This document shows positions 1-11,090 of a stretch of 64,000 bases of DNA, piece after piece. The notes under the pieces are model-generated. The model was not told the DNA's origin, did no database searches, and was given only the letters and a program-made list of their open reading frames with translations. The DNA is from Photobacterium phosphoreum (GTDB taxonomy: Bacteria > Pseudomonadota > Gammaproteobacteria > Enterobacterales > Vibrionaceae). Positions within the stretch are counted from its first letter, which is position 1, and the number at the start of each line of letters is the position of its first letter. The DNA lies in NCBI RefSeq assembly GCF_002954725.1, contig NZ_MSCQ01000001.1, forward strand, positions 2,399,722 through 2,463,721. The letters are read 5' to 3'. Both the position numbers and the translations under genes were made by a program.

Positions 1-143
1 ACCTGAATATAGGCAGCGCGGGCAATTAGGCCAAAGAAACCTAATAAAATAAAACCACAGACGATGGCAAAACGCCATTTTAGAAATGGAGTACCCTGAC
101 GACTAACCTGAGTCTTTTTATTTGAACGATTAAATAATTTCAT
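1..143 (-). CDS. ftsI: FtsI / PBP3, peptidoglycan transpeptidase (N-terminal fragment)
   Basis: Only the first 47 or so codons are in the window; the gene continues past position 1. The translation starts MKLFNRSNKKTQ, a basic cytoplasmic tail, then reaches a hydrophobic segment (AIVCGFILLGFFGLIA) that would be the single membrane anchor, followed by RAAYIQ, the usual start of the periplasmic pedestal of division-specific class B PBPs. It starts 3 bp after the ftsL stop, in the canonical mraZ-rsmH-ftsL-ftsI order. FtsI makes septal cross-links in the divisome. The catalytic domain cannot be seen here, so the call rests on the N-terminus and synteny. Confidence 0.9.
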   Translation of the reverse strand, partial: MKLFNRSNKKTQVSRQGTPFLKWRFAIVCGFILLGFFGLIARAAYIQ

Positions 144-146
144 CTT

Positions 147-464
147 TTAATGTATAACAATTTCATTATCGACAGATGGACGTTGCATTTTGAGTTCAGT
201 TTCAGCTAATCGTTCAATACGACTGTGCTCTGCAAGTGAATTTTCTTCAAGAATTTGATTTCGCCACTCAACATCATAGTTCTCACGTTGCATAAGCAAC
301 TTTTCTTGCTGAGCAATTAATTGACGAGATTCATGAGTAACATAAACAACAGATAAGGCAGAAAGAAGGATAGCGAAGGCTAAAATCAGCGGCACCAACC
401 CGACCGTGACGAGGTCTCGTCCGATCAGGCTAGCCAGATTCATTGAAGATTCTGTTGGTTTCAT
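147..464 (-). CDS. ftsL: Cell division protein FtsL
   Basis: A 105-residue bitopic protein: a short cytoplasmic N-terminus, one membrane helix at about residues 22-43, then a heptad-like charged region ([17 protein letters not shown]) expected to form the coiled coil with FtsB. FtsL joins FtsB and FtsQ in the complex that activates FtsWI at the septum. Its start codon overlaps the rsmH stop as ATGA and ftsI follows immediately, so translation is probably coupled. An internal Met8 (MNLASLIG) is an alternative start. Size and position match the family, whose sequence conservation is low, so synteny carries much of the call. Confidence 0.93.
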   Translation of the reverse strand: MKPTESSMNLASLIGRDLVTVGLVPLILAFAILLSALSVVYVTHESRQLIAQQEKLLMQRENYDVEWRNQILEENSLAEHSRIERLAETELKMQRPSVDNEIVIH

Positions 465-1408
465 AGACGCTCGGCCAAACGTAATACTGAACTACGAGCG
501 CGAGTGTTATAACCGAGTTCATTTTGTGACGGTTTAATTGCTTTACCGATAGGTTTCATATCAGCACTGCCTAGCGCTTTAATTTGATCTTCGGTTAGAG
601 GTAAGCCAGCGAGTACATCAGGCCCTTTACTTTGCTTACGAATAAAGCGCTTTACCATCCGATCTTCCAATGAATGGAAACTGATCACCGATAAACGACC
701 ACCGGATGCAAGGGTATTCATTGCGCCATGCAAAGCAGTATCAATCTCTTCTAATTCACTGTTGATGTAAATACGAATAGCTTGGAAACTACGGGTTGCT
801 GGGTGCTTATGCTTATCTCTAAACGGTGACACTTCAGCAATAAGACTGGCTAATTCACGGGTACGCGTTAGCGGTTCTTTATCAGGGTTTTCACGATGAT
901 CAACAATACCGCGGGCAATACGTTTAGCGAAACGTTCTTCACCAAACTCTTTTAATACCCATGCAATATCATCAGCATCCGCTTCTGCTAGCCATTCGGC
1001 AGCAGACATACCTGATGTCGGATCCATACGCATATCCAGTGGACCGTCACGCATGAAACTAAAACCGCGTTCAGCATCATCAAGTTGTGGTGACGAAACA
1101 CCTAAATCAAGTAATACGCCATCAACACGACCAATCAGATCACGTTCTTGCATGTATTTTTCCATGCCAGAGAATGGACCATGGATAATCTCAAAACGTG
1201 GATCATCAATTTTTTGTGCTTCAGCAATCGCTTGTGGATCGCGATCAATACCATAAAGGCGACCGTTATCACCTAATTTTGAAAGAATTAAACGGCTATG
1301 GCCGCCGCGGCCGAAAGTACCATCGATATAGATACCGTCGGGTTTAATCGCTAACCCGTCTACTGATTCATTAAGTAAAACGGAAACGTGCTCAAATTGC
1401 TCAGACAT
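461..1408 (-). CDS. rsmH: 16S rRNA m4C1402 methyltransferase RsmH (MraW)
   Basis: This 315-residue protein has the usual family length. The SAM-binding motif [10 protein letters not shown] is at residues 29-38 and a second acidic strand end (GIDRD) is at 53-57. The late motif SFHSLEDR, typical of RsmH, is also present. The enzyme N4-methylates C1402 of 16S rRNA in the ribosomal P site. The gene lies 14 bp after mraZ and overlaps ftsL by 4 bp, so it belongs to the MraZ-controlled division and cell-wall operon. No anomalies were seen. Confidence 0.97.
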   Translation of the reverse strand: MSEQFEHVSVLLNESVDGLAIKPDGIYIDGTFGRGGHSRLILSKLGDNGRLYGIDRDPQAIAEAQKIDDPRFEIIHGPFSGMEKYMQERDLIGRVDGVLLDLGVSSPQLDDAERGFSFMRDGPLDMRMDPTSGMSAAEWLAEADADDIAWVLKEFGEERFAKRIARGIVDHRENPDKEPLTRTRELASLIAEVSPFRDKHKHPATRSFQAIRIYINSELEEIDTALHGAMNTLASGGRLSVISFHSLEDRMVKRFIRKQSKGPDVLAGLPLTEDQIKALGSADMKPIGKAIKPSQNELGYNTRARSSVLRLAERL

Positions 1409-1422
1409 AAATATAATTTCAG

Positions 1423-1881
1423 CTAAAGTGAAAGCTCACTAAGGCGCGGGGAATATTCCGACGCATCCTTAGCCTGAAGGTCGATATCATGTTCAATTTG
1501 CTGTTGCCATAAAGGCGCAGACCAGATTTCAAATTTATTTAACTGGCCAACGACCATTATTTTATTCGCTAATTGAGCATATTGTCTTAACGTCGGTGGA
1601 ATTAATATCCTTCCCTGCGCATCCAATTCACACTCGCAAGCATGCCCAAGCAATAATCGTTGCAAGCGGCGTTCTGCGGGGTGAAAGCTGGATAGACATA
1701 CTAATTTAGCTTCAATTCGTTCCCATTCATCGATGGGATATAGCAACAAGCAACAAAACTGGTGATCGATAGTACAAACAAAGCGTCCCTGACATTGTTC
1801 GATTAATGATACTCGATAACGCTTAGGCATTGCCCAGCGACCTTTATCATCAATAACAACGCTAGTGGCACCTCTTAACAT
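1423..1881 (-). CDS. mraZ: Transcriptional regulator MraZ
   Basis: A 152-residue MraZ with two AbrB-like SpoVT swapped-hairpin repeats. The first (near residues 5-50) contains [13 protein letters not shown] and the second (near 80-125) contains [14 protein letters not shown]; the D-x-GR motif of each repeat is intact. MraZ forms a ring-shaped oligomer that binds TGGG-type repeats upstream of its own gene and represses the dcw operon. It is the first gene of the operon here, and a matching three-box operator lies about 85-110 bp upstream at 1966-1989, supporting autoregulation. Confidence 0.97.
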   Translation of the reverse strand: MLRGATSVVIDDKGRWAMPKRYRVSLIEQCQGRFVCTIDHQFCCLLLYPIDEWERIEAKLVCLSSFHPAERRLQRLLLGHACECELDAQGRILIPPTLRQYAQLANKIMVVGQLNKFEIWSAPLWQQQIEHDIDLQAKDASEYSPRLSELSL

Positions 1882-1965
1882 TGGGGGATCTCGGTTAAAT
1901 TACACAATAAAAGAGTACGTTAATCACTCATTTTAGCAGCATAACAACAAAGATAATGAGACAAC

Positions 1966-1989
1966 ACCACTTTTCCCCACAAATTCCCA
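1966..1989 (-). promoter_or_regulatory. MraZ operator: three TGGG-type boxes at 10-bp period
   Basis: Read on the minus strand, boxes TGGG, TGGG and TGGT begin exactly 10 bp apart (plus-strand complements at 1986-1989, 1976-1979 and 1966-1969). Known MraZ operators consist of several TGGG boxes spaced by about one helical turn upstream of mraZ. The first two boxes are perfect and the promoter-proximal one has one change. The mraZ promoter should lie between here and 1881; TAAAAT near 1933-1938 (minus strand) is a possible -10 element, but I could not settle the -35. Confidence 0.8.
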
Positions 1990-2110
1990 CCACAAAGTGT
2001 ACGTATGAGACAAAAACGATGTCAAGCAATTGGCAGTAATTCAGACACACTTCTAACAGTGGCCTAATTAACCTGATTGCGAAATGTAATTTTGGCGGAA
2101 AATAAAACGA

Positions 2111-2144
2111 AAAAAAGGTGGTGCTTGTAATCAAACACCACCTT
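2111..2144 (-). terminator. Rho-independent terminator of rnpB
   Basis: On the minus strand an AAGGTGGTG arm pairs with CACCACCTT across a short loop and is followed by a run of seven T residues. It lies just downstream of the RNase P RNA 3' end, as expected for the primary transcript before 3' trimming. Confidence 0.88.
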
Positions 2145-2152
2145 CTCTAAAT

Positions 2153-2543
<391 letters not shown>

Positions 2544-2693
2544 CACGAATTGTATAAGACTACGCTCACAGTTACCAGTGAAAAAATCACCAAAATTACA
2601 GCTTGAACAAAAAACCAGCGCCTGATTTTAATTCGTTGATAAAAACCACGCTATACGACTCTGTAAGCAAATAGAAGCCATCAAATATACTGC

Positions 2694-3554
2694 TTATTCT
2701 AGATTCTCAAGGCCCCACTTATACAATGCATTTTTCTTGGCCCCATGAATCTCAGCGGTTAGCGCCGCTGCTTTTTTAAGTGGTAACTCTTTAGCGAGTA
2801 GGGTTAGCGTGCGCAGAACCTCAACTGATAACTCATCTTTCTGAGCGCGGTGGCCCGCAACTAAGATCACCATCTCACCACGGACACGATTACTGTCTTC
2901 CGCTAGCCAATCAATTAGCTCGCCAAGTGGTGCACCATGGATAGTTTCATAAGTTTTTGTTAACTCACGCGCCAATACTACTTGGCGATCAGGGCCAAGC
3001 ACAGCTAACATATCACTTAGGGAATCATTAATACGATGTGGCGATTCATAAAAGATCAATGTGCGCGCATCGTCGGCTAATGCTTGAAAACAATCGCGGC
3101 GACCTTTGCTTTTTGGAGGAAGAAAACCTTCAAAGCTAAAACGGTCAGACGGTAAACCTGAACCACTCAAGGCTGTAATTACAGCACATGGACCTGGTAA
3201 AGGCACAACTTTAACACCCGCATGACGACAGCGATTAACAAGATGATACCCTGGATCACTGATCAGCGGCGTACCAGCGTCGGACACAAGCGCAATGCTG
3301 GTACCTGCCTGAAGTTTCTCAATCAAATAGTCAGCTTTTTGCTGTTCATTATGATCGTGAAGCGCAAAGGTGCGGGTCGAGATAGAGAAATGGGACAACA
3401 ATCGCGATGTATGACGTGTATCTTCAGCAGCAATTAAATCTACGTTTGCTAATACGTCTAGTGCGCGCTGCGTTATATCAGCAAGATTACCGATAGGTGT
3501 CGGTACGATGTACAAAGTTGCGACATCTACCATGCCTGAATTGCTCTCACTCAT
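2694..3554 (-). CDS. rsmI: 16S rRNA 2'-O-ribose C1402 methyltransferase RsmI
   Basis: A 286-residue member of the tetrapyrrole-methylase-like SAM fold. The N-terminus has [15 protein letters not shown], the first glycine-rich motif of RsmI, followed by [12 protein letters not shown] and [16 protein letters not shown], both diagnostic. RsmI 2'-O-methylates C1402 of 16S rRNA, the nucleotide whose base is modified by RsmH, so both modifying enzymes lie within 3 kb. It is transcribed divergently from lpoA and is followed by rnpB on the same strand, an arrangement shared by several gammaproteobacteria. Confidence 0.97.
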   Translation of the reverse strand: MSESNSGMVDVATLYIVPTPIGNLADITQRALDVLANVDLIAAEDTRHTSRLLSHFSISTRTFALHDHNEQQKADYLIEKLQAGTSIALVSDAGTPLISDPGYHLVNRCRHAGVKVVPLPGPCAVITALSGSGLPSDRFSFEGFLPPKSKGRRDCFQALADDARTLIFYESPHRINDSLSDMLAVLGPDRQVVLARELTKTYETIHGAPLGELIDWLAEDSNRVRGEMVILVAGHRAQKDELSVEVLRTLTLLAKELPLKKAAALTAEIHGAKKNALYKWGLENLE

Positions 3555-3615
3555 TTGTCTAAGATCTCATCTGCAATTAATATCAAGAGTAATTTGTCAC
3601 AGTTGAATAAATTCA

Positions 3616-5452
3616 ATGCCCAATTTTACCCATAAGCGTAAAAGTGTATCACGACTAATGGCCCCTGTAGCCCTTGCTGTTGCTTTAGCAGGATGTAGTA
3701 CGCCAAACCTGTACAATAATCAGGTGCCATTAACCGATATCACTGCGGTAGCCGCTCAAAGCTCAGCCGCCTATTTAAGTAAAGCCAATATCAGTGATGG
3801 CGCAGAGCGCATTAACTGGGAGATCATGGCTGTAAAAGCGATGATCCTCGAAAATAAATGGCAACAAGCCGATCAATGGATTGCTAAATTATCACAACAA
3901 TCTATGAGCCCAACCCAAATTGCGGAGTGGCAACTCGCACGCGCAATGGTACGTGAGCATCAGGGTCAACCACAAGCAGCACTTAATAGTTTAAACTTTC
4001 AGCCATCGTGGCAACTGACTAAGAGTCAATATCAGCGTTATTACACACTGCGTGCGAATCTATTAGAACAGTTAAACCATCCGTTCCAAGCTGCACGTGA
4101 ACGGACTAAGCTTGATTTCTATTTAGATCAAACTCAAAAAGCGGCTAACTGGCAACAGCTGTGGCATGATCTATCGGGTTATACCAATACGCAATTAGCC
4201 AGTGTTAAACTCACCGATAACGATAATGTCCTTAAAGGTTGGGTTGAACTCGCAATGTTGAAAAACAATGCAACGATGCAGCCAATGCAACTTAAACAAG
4301 CGCTTGAACAATGGCTACATAGCCACCCTTATCATCCTGCAAATCAATTTTTACCGGCAACTCTACAAGCATTAATCGATATGAAAGCGGTTAAACTTGA
4401 TAATATTGCCTTGTTGTTACCACTTTCTGGTCGTTTTGCCGCACAAGGTAAAGCGGTTCGTGATGGTTTCATTAATGCGATGATGGATGATAAAGGCCGC
4501 GATGCTGATAATGAGCTCAATATCTATGATACCGAAGCTCAATCAATGCCAGATATCATGACCCAACTACAACATAACGGTACTCAGTTTGTTGTTGGTC
4601 CACTGCGTAAAAATATTATTACTGAATTTCAGCAGGATAACACCAGCCATATCAATATGCTGGCGCTAAATATGCCACCACAAATCAGTAATAATAAGCC
4701 TAATGCTTGTTATTTTGCATTATCGCCAGAGCAGGAAGCACAACAAGCGGCACAACGCATTTATGCCCAAGGCCATCGTAACCCAGCAATATTAGTGCCA
4801 TCAAATGGCTTTGGCCAACGGGTAGCACAAGCGTTTAATCAGCAATGGTTACAGCTTGATAACCAACCAGCCCTTATCGTTAATTTTGGTAGCCGTGCTG
4901 AAATACCTCAGCAAATTAAAGCGGCTTTTACTAGCGGTCGAGGCAGCCAGGTTGATGCGATTTATATGGTCGCTAGCCGTAACGAAGTGATGATGCTAAA
5001 ACCTTTCATTGAAGCATCAATGCCTCCGAGTGGTGATCCTGCCCAGATCTACGCTAGCTCACGCAGTAATCCTGATAATCACAATACTAACCGTGAATTA
5101 CGCGGTATCGAAGTGAGTGATATTCCATTACTGATCAACCCTCAAGCGGGTTATATGGAGCGCTTTAATCAATTGTGGCCACATCAAGGTAACACCAGTA
5201 TCCGTTTACATGCTTTTGGTATGGATGCTTACTTGATCGCCAAAAAACTACCTGAAATGCGCGCTAATAATCATTACAGTGTACAAGGGGAAACAGGTCA
5301 ATTGTCAGTGAATAATCATTGTGTTGTTCAACGTGAAATGGATTGGGGCAAGTTTAGCAGTCAAGGCATAACACCATTGACGGCAACACATACCCCAACA
5401 GCACCACTTTCTAGTACAACGAATGCAGCCGATAATATTAACCTAATCAACG

Positions 5453-5472
<20 letters not shown>
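3616..5472 (+). CDS. lpoA: Penicillin-binding protein activator lipoprotein LpoA
   Basis: A 618-residue outer-membrane lipoprotein. The signal peptide ends in lipobox LAGC with Cys27; the residues after it (STP) do not suggest inner-membrane retention. The N-terminal half is rich in helical TPR-like segments. The C-terminal half begins around residue 265 (NIALLLPLSGRFAAQGKAVRDGF) and has the periplasmic-binding-protein-like fold of LpoA. LpoA reaches through the peptidoglycan to stimulate PBP1A transpeptidation. It heads the lpoA-yraN-diaA-dolP run. Met15 is a possible downstream start that would still leave a short signal peptide. Confidence 0.95.
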
Positions 5473-6417
<945 letters not shown>

Positions 6418-6420
6418 TTG

Positions 6421-6963
6421 ATGAAGTGGTTATTAGCGTTACTCGTTATATCGAGTTTATCACTGTCTGGCTGCTCTGTTTTTTCAACCCAAGATCCGCG
6501 TGACAATACTCAACATTGGCAAGATCAAAAAATAGAAATGGATATTGCGGGTATTGCCCATACGCGTAAATATACTAAAAAGTTGAGTATCGATAGTGTG
6601 GCATTAGACGGTAGGATATTACTAGTCGGCCAAGCAGCATCACCACAGCTAAAACAAGCATTTGTTAATCAAGTCCGCGGTATCACTGATGTCGATCATA
6701 TTTATGATCAAATTCAAGTGCGACCGTTATTAGCGATGACGAGTATTAGTAACGATGCGTGGTTAACCACTAAAGTAAAATCGCAGCTGATTGCCAGTAA
6801 ACAACTCACCAATGTGGTTATCAAAGTGATCACCGAAAATAAACGGGTATTTTTATTGGGTTATGTCGCACCAGAGCAAGCTGCAGTAGCAACGAATATT
6901 GCCCGTAATGTTTCAGGGGTTGAGCACGTTGTTACGCTGTTTGAAAAACCACAACGCTCTTAA
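6421..6963 (+). CDS. dolP: BON-domain outer-membrane lipoprotein DolP (YraP)
   Basis: A 180-residue lipoprotein with a signal peptide ending in lipobox LSGC (Cys18), followed by two BON domains, at about residues 45-110 (SVALDGRILLVGQA) and 115-178 (VFLLGYVAPEQA). DolP binds anionic phospholipid and supports outer-membrane integrity and BAM function. The ATG at 6421 is preferred over the in-frame TTG at 6418 that directly follows the diaA stop. In several bacteria dolP is under sigma-E; no sigma-E site was recognised directly upstream here. Confidence 0.93.
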   Translation: MKWLLALLVISSLSLSGCSVFSTQDPRDNTQHWQDQKIEMDIAGIAHTRKYTKKLSIDSVALDGRILLVGQAASPQLKQAFVNQVRGITDVDHIYDQIQVRPLLAMTSISNDAWLTTKVKSQLIASKQLTNVVIKVITENKRVFLLGYVAPEQAAVATNIARNVSGVEHVVTLFEKPQRS

Positions 6964-6984
6964 TCAATAGCGTTATTACCGCCA

Positions 6985-7017
6985 TAAAAAAACGCAGCCA
7001 CTGGCTGCGTTTTTATT
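6985..7017. terminator. Bidirectional terminator between dolP and sspB
   Basis: A perfect AACGCAGCCA / TGGCTGCGTT stem-loop is flanked by A-rich sequence on the left and T-rich sequence on the right. It can therefore end both the plus-strand dolP transcript and the minus-strand sspB transcript, which converge here. Confidence 0.88.
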
Positions 7018-7034
7018 TTAGCTGATTGCCAATG

Positions 7035-7541
7035 TTATTTGACAACGCGTAAGCTTGGACGACCACGTGGACGTGGTGGCTCATCATCAGGCTCATCACC
7101 TTCAGCCGCTTCAGTAACGACTGCAAATGGCGAAACTGCAGGAGACACAACATCATCACTGATATCGTCTTCTAACGCATGCTCATCATCATAGATAGCG
7201 GTTTCAGTATCATATGCGGCTTCTGGCTCGAACATCGTTCCTGCACCGTTTTCACGTGCATAAATAGCCAATACCGCATACATAGGTACGATAACTGAAT
7301 GTGGACGACCACTAAAACGGGCACTAAAGCTGACTGCTTCATTGCTCAATTCAAGGTTACCCACTGCCATAGGCGCTGTGTTAAGAATGATTTGACCATC
7401 ACTAACAAATTCCATAGGCACCTTTACACCAGGTAAAGTCGCATCAACGACTAAATGTGGCGTAAGGTCATTATCAACCAACCAATCATAAAACGCGCGC
7501 AACAAATAAGGGCGACGCGGCGTCATATTTTCCATATCCAT
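7035..7541 (-). CDS. sspB: ClpXP adaptor / stringent starvation protein B
   Basis: A 168-residue SspB. The globular substrate-binding domain covers about residues 5-115 (RPYLLRAFYDWLVDNDLTPH, then a GRPHSVIVPMYAV strand). A long acidic, proline-rich linker follows, and the C-terminal peptide RGRPSLRVVK is the conserved ClpX-docking tail. SspB delivers ssrA-tagged proteins to ClpXP and regulates sigma-E release by delivering the RseA fragment, which links it to DegS in the same window. It lies 2 bp after sspA in an operon. Confidence 0.96.
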   Translation of the reverse strand: MDMENMTPRRPYLLRAFYDWLVDNDLTPHLVVDATLPGVKVPMEFVSDGQIILNTAPMAVGNLELSNEAVSFSARFSGRPHSVIVPMYAVLAIYARENGAGTMFEPEAAYDTETAIYDDEHALEDDISDDVVSPAVSPFAVVTEAAEGDEPDDEPPRPRGRPSLRVVK

Positions 7542-7543
7542 AA

Positions 7544-8182
7544 TTACTGGCCAGTTAAACGCATTTCACGTTCAGCTTCAGTTAAAGAAGCAAGGAATGA
7601 ATCACGTTCAAATACACGTGTCATATATGCCTTCACTTCTTTAGCACCAGTACCACTTAGCTCAATACCCATTTCAGGTAAACGCCATAGCAGTGGAGCT
7701 AGGTAGCAATCAACTAGGCTAAATTCGTCACTCATAAAGAATGGGTATTCAGCAAATACAGGTGCCAGCGCTAATAGCTCTTCACGTAATTGCTTACGTG
7801 CTTTATCAGCTTCATCAGCAGTACCTGAGTTAATCTTGTCAGCCAGTGAGTACCAGTTACGCTCAACACGGTACATCATCAAACGACTATTACCACGGGC
7901 AACAGGATAAACAGGCATTAGAGGTGGGTGAGGGAAACGCTCATCCAAGTACTCCATAATAATGTTAGCTTGGTATAACGCTAATTCGCGATCAACCAAT
8001 GTTGGAACTGAACTGTATGGGTTCAGTTCTAACAGATCTTCCGGCAGGTTCATTGGATCAACCAGCTCAATTTCAACACTAACGCCTTTTTCGGCTAGTA
8101 CGATACGCACCTGATGGCTGTAGATGTCTGAAGCATCAGAATACAGAGTCATCACAGAGCGTTTATTGGCAGCAACAGCCAT
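7544..8182 (-). CDS. sspA: Stringent starvation protein A (RNAP-associated)
   Basis: About 212 residues with a glutathione-S-transferase fold: thioredoxin-like N-terminal domain (MTLYSDASDIYSHQVRIVLAEKG) and an all-helical C-terminal domain. SspA lacks GST activity in characterised members and binds RNA polymerase to modulate stationary-phase and acid-stress transcription. The ATG at 8182 follows a strong GGAGGGG ribosome-binding site; a TTG one codon upstream at 8185 is unlikely to be the start. sspA precedes sspB as in other gammaproteobacteria. Confidence 0.95.
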   Translation of the reverse strand: MAVAANKRSVMTLYSDASDIYSHQVRIVLAEKGVSVEIELVDPMNLPEDLLELNPYSSVPTLVDRELALYQANIIMEYLDERFPHPPLMPVYPVARGNSRLMMYRVERNWYSLADKINSGTADEADKARKQLREELLALAPVFAEYPFFMSDEFSLVDCYLAPLLWRLPEMGIELSGTGAKEVKAYMTRVFERDSFLASLTEAEREMRLTGQ

Positions 8183-8210
8183 CAACCCCTCCAGTATATT
8201 TCAATACACA

Positions 8211-8240
8211 AAAAGCAATGGAGGCTCAAGCCCCCATTGC
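8211..8240 (-). terminator. Terminator of the petABC operon
   Basis: GCAATGG and CCATTGC arms enclose an inner GGCT/AGCC stem with a two-base loop, giving a long near-perfect hairpin. On the minus strand it is followed by TTTTTGTG. It lies 28 bp after the petC stop and upstream of sspA. Confidence 0.8.
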
Positions 8241-8268
8241 GAGATTCTTAACCCACTAGATTACCTTA

Positions 8269-9006
8269 TCAGTGGACATCACGCCAATATTCTTTCTTCA
8301 ACAACACTGTTAATACTAAGAATATGGCAATAAACCCCATTACCCACAATCCTAACCGTTGTCGTTCAAGCTTCATTGGCTCAGCGGAATAATCTAAAAA
8401 GTTAACGATGTCGCGCACAGCGTTATCATACTGCTGTGGGTTTAGCTCACCACTACCATCAGATTCAATGCCCATTAACACTTGAGTCGGACTGCCATCA
8501 ATCATTTGAGTCTCGTAAATCTTACGAGGGACACCTTGAAGTTCTTCCAATACATGGGGCATACCAACACTTGGGAAAAGGGTGTTATTAACCCCAAATG
8601 GACGACTCGGATCAGCATAAAATGAACGTAAATAAGTATATAACCAATCGGTGCCACGCACTCGAGCAACCATCGTTAAATCAGGTGTAGGGGCACCAAA
8701 TGACGTTGCAGCGTATTGTTCTGACATTGAATTTGTCATTAAGTCGCCAATTTTAGCATTTGGATCAAACATCAAATGCTGCTGCATGAGTTCTCGCGGA
8801 ATACCTAAATCAGTCGCAACCCGTTCATAGCGCTGATATTGGGTTGAGTGGCAACCCGCACAATAATTAGCGAACAATTGGGCCCCCCGTTGTAAAGAGG
8901 CTTTATCTGTTAAATCATTATTAGCCGCTTGCAAACTTATATTTCCACCACCAGCAAATGCCAATGTCGGCAGCCAAATAAGCAGTGCTACAATCCATTG
9001 TTTCAT
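8269..9006 (-). CDS. petC: Ubiquinol-cytochrome c reductase, cytochrome c1
   Basis: A 245-residue protein with a cleavable signal peptide (MKQWIVALLIWLPTLAFA), a CAGCH haem-binding motif at residues 49-53 and a C-terminal membrane anchor (GLWVMGFIAIFLVLTVLL). It is the c-type haem subunit of the bc1 complex, passing electrons from the Rieske protein to soluble or membrane cytochrome c. It overlaps petB by 4 bp and is the last gene of petABC before a terminator. Length matches the short proteobacterial cytochrome c1. Confidence 0.97.
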   Translation of the reverse strand: MKQWIVALLIWLPTLAFAGGGNISLQAANNDLTDKASLQRGAQLFANYCAGCHSTQYQRYERVATDLGIPRELMQQHLMFDPNAKIGDLMTNSMSEQYAATSFGAPTPDLTMVARVRGTDWLYTYLRSFYADPSRPFGVNNTLFPSVGMPHVLEELQGVPRKIYETQMIDGSPTQVLMGIESDGSGELNPQQYDNAVRDIVNFLDYSAEPMKLERQRLGLWVMGFIAIFLVLTVLLKKEYWRDVH

Positions 9007-10268
9007 TTGAAGTTCACCCTCTTCGGTAGCGGTTTAGTCGCTTCATTTTTACTGTAAAAAAACAACACAATAAAAAACATAAAATAGGTAAAACTAAATA
9101 TTTGTGCCAGCACGGTAAACAAAGGGGTGACAGGCAACGATCCTAATATACCCAACGCGATAAAACTCACCGTAAATTGAGCCAGATTCACTAAATGCCA
9201 CCGGCTACGATAACGGAACGAACGCACATTACAGCGATCAAACCACGGTAATAAGAATAAAAATACAATTGCAGCTCCCATTGCGGCAACCCCGAGCAAT
9301 TTATCGGGTACCGCGCGCAAAATGGCATAAAAGGGGGTGAAGTACCAAACAGGGGCAATATGTTCAGGGGTTTTCATTGGATTAGCGGCTTCAAAGTTTG
9401 GCGCTTCTAAAAAATAACCGCCCATTTCAGGGGCAAAAAAGATCACATAACTGAAGAAAAGTGCAAATACTGCCACCCCAATTAGATCTTTAACCGTGCC
9501 ATAAGGATGAAACGGGATCGAATCAATAATGTCGTATTTTTTGGTGTAATCTTCATGAAAAGTGAACTGGGTTTGATAGTCATCCCCTTTGCTGCCTTTT
9601 GGCAACTTGGTATCAATACCATCGGGATTATTTGACCCGACCTCATGCAGCGCCAACACATGTAATACCACTAATAATAATAATACTAACGGTAACGCTA
9701 TTACGTGTAAGGCAAAGAAACGGTTTAAGGTTGCGCCAGAAATGACATAATCGCCACGGATCCATAACGTTAGATCATCACCGATCACTGGGATCGCACC
9801 AAATAAGGAAATGATAACCTGTGCGCCCCAATAAGACATTTGTCCCCACGGTAACAAATACCCCATAAAGGCTTCAGCCATCAATATCAAAAAGATCAGC
9901 ATCCCAAATAACCACAGCAACTCACGCGGTTTTTGATAAGAGCCATAGATTAGGCCACGGAACATGTGTAAATATATCACCACAAAAAATGCTGATGCGC
10001 CGGTCGAATGCATATACCGCAATAACCATCCATACTCAACATCTCGCATGATGTATTCGATTGAAGCAAACGCACCATCGGCTGATGGCACATAATTCAT
10101 GGTTAACCAAATTCCTGTCAGAATCTGATTCACCAGTACTAACATCGCTAACGAACCAAATACATACCAAAAATTAAAGTTCTTAGGCATTGGGTATTGG
10201 GACAAATGCTTACGGTATGCATTTGTTACTGGTAGACGTTTATCTACCCAATCAAGTAAACCGGCCAT
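9003..10268 (-). CDS. petB: Ubiquinol-cytochrome c reductase, cytochrome b
   Basis: A 421-residue multi-pass membrane protein with the eight-helix cytochrome b plan. Recognisable segments are RYMHSTGASAFFVVIYLHMFRGLIYGSY (haem-ligand helix B), GYLLPWGQMSYWGAQVI after helix C, haem-ligand helix D with HVIALPLVLLLLVVLHVLALH, and the Qo-site motif APVWYFTPFYAILR (a PEWY variant reading PVWY, common in proteobacteria). It catalyses quinol oxidation at Qo and quinone reduction at Qi. It abuts petA (1-bp stop/start overlap) and overlaps petC. Confidence 0.97.
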   Translation of the reverse strand: MAGLLDWVDKRLPVTNAYRKHLSQYPMPKNFNFWYVFGSLAMLVLVNQILTGIWLTMNYVPSADGAFASIEYIMRDVEYGWLLRYMHSTGASAFFVVIYLHMFRGLIYGSYQKPRELLWLFGMLIFLILMAEAFMGYLLPWGQMSYWGAQVIISLFGAIPVIGDDLTLWIRGDYVISGATLNRFFALHVIALPLVLLLLVVLHVLALHEVGSNNPDGIDTKLPKGSKGDDYQTQFTFHEDYTKKYDIIDSIPFHPYGTVKDLIGVAVFALFFSYVIFFAPEMGGYFLEAPNFEAANPMKTPEHIAPVWYFTPFYAILRAVPDKLLGVAAMGAAIVFLFLLPWFDRCNVRSFRYRSRWHLVNLAQFTVSFIALGILGSLPVTPLFTVLAQIFSFTYFMFFIVLFFYSKNEATKPLPKRVNFK

Positions 10269-10858
10269 TATACCGTCTCCTTATCAAGCCCAACCAAAAT
10301 GGTGTCATCGTCTAAGAATTGATGCGGTGGAACCACCAAATTAAGCGGTGCGGGGACGCCTGCAAACACTCGCCCAGCCATATCAAAGGTTGAACCGTGA
10401 CATGGACAAAAAAAGCCAGCGGCAACACCACTGACTTGATCACTAAAACTATTGGGTAAATACGTTGGCGAGCAGCCTAGATGAGTACAAATACCCACAG
10501 CTAAAAAAATTTCAGGCTTTAATGAACGATGTAAATTTTGCGCATAAGCCGGTTGTTGCGGTTCTTCAGAGGCGGGATCACGAAGTTGATCATCGTGAGT
10601 GACAAGTTGCTGTAATACTGCTTTACTGCGACGAACAATCCATACCGGTTTACCTCGCCATTCAACGCGGATCATCTGTCCGTCAGCGAGTTTACTGATA
10701 TTAACTTCAACGGGCGCCCCCGCAGCTTTCGCTTTCTCGCTCGGATTCCAATATTTAATAAACGGCACTGCAATTGCCATCGCCCCTATACCACCGACGA
10801 TTGAAGTTGTTGCCGTTAGAAAGCGACGTCTTCCATTACTTATTCGCACATTGCTCAT
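10268..10858 (-). CDS. petA: Ubiquinol-cytochrome c reductase, Rieske iron-sulfur subunit
   Basis: A 196-residue protein with a twin-arginine start (NGRRRFLTATT) leading into an uncleaved membrane anchor. The two cluster-binding loops are CTHLGC at residues 124-129 and CPCHGS at 151-156, giving the Cys and His ligands of the [2Fe-2S] centre. Folded Rieske proteins are exported by the Tat system, which fits the RRRFL motif. It is the first gene of petABC; its promoter must lie in the 10859-11090 region, between the gene and the heptanucleotide repeat. Confidence 0.97.
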   Translation of the reverse strand: MSNVRISNGRRRFLTATTSIVGGIGAMAIAVPFIKYWNPSEKAKAAGAPVEVNISKLADGQMIRVEWRGKPVWIVRRSKAVLQQLVTHDDQLRDPASEEPQQPAYAQNLHRSLKPEIFLAVGICTHLGCSPTYLPNSFSDQVSGVAAGFFCPCHGSTFDMAGRVFAGVPAPLNLVVPPHQFLDDDTILVGLDKETV

Positions 10859-11090
10859 CCCTTTTCTCCGATAGCTCCTGCTTGGATTTTTATTGTTATA
10901 TATCCCTAGCGCTTAGATGCAAACTTACCTAAACATGCTGCAGCAACAATATTGCTACAGTTTTAAATTATCGCCAACATTTAAAGAATAAGTAAAGGTC
11001 AATACATTCACAAGTTAACACCATTGTTTAGTCGCAAATATTGGAGATGTGTTATTTTTCGTTATTATGCATTGAAGTTTATAGAAAAAC
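10859..11090 (-). promoter_or_regulatory. Upstream region of petABC (promoter expected, not resolved)
   Basis: A non-coding A+T-rich stretch between the petA start and the heptanucleotide repeat. It must hold the petABC promoter. I could not choose a single convincing -35/-10 pair by eye. It has a small imperfect hairpin around AGCAACAATATTGCT at about 10942-10960. Frames opening here run into the repeat and do not look coding. Confidence 0.4.
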
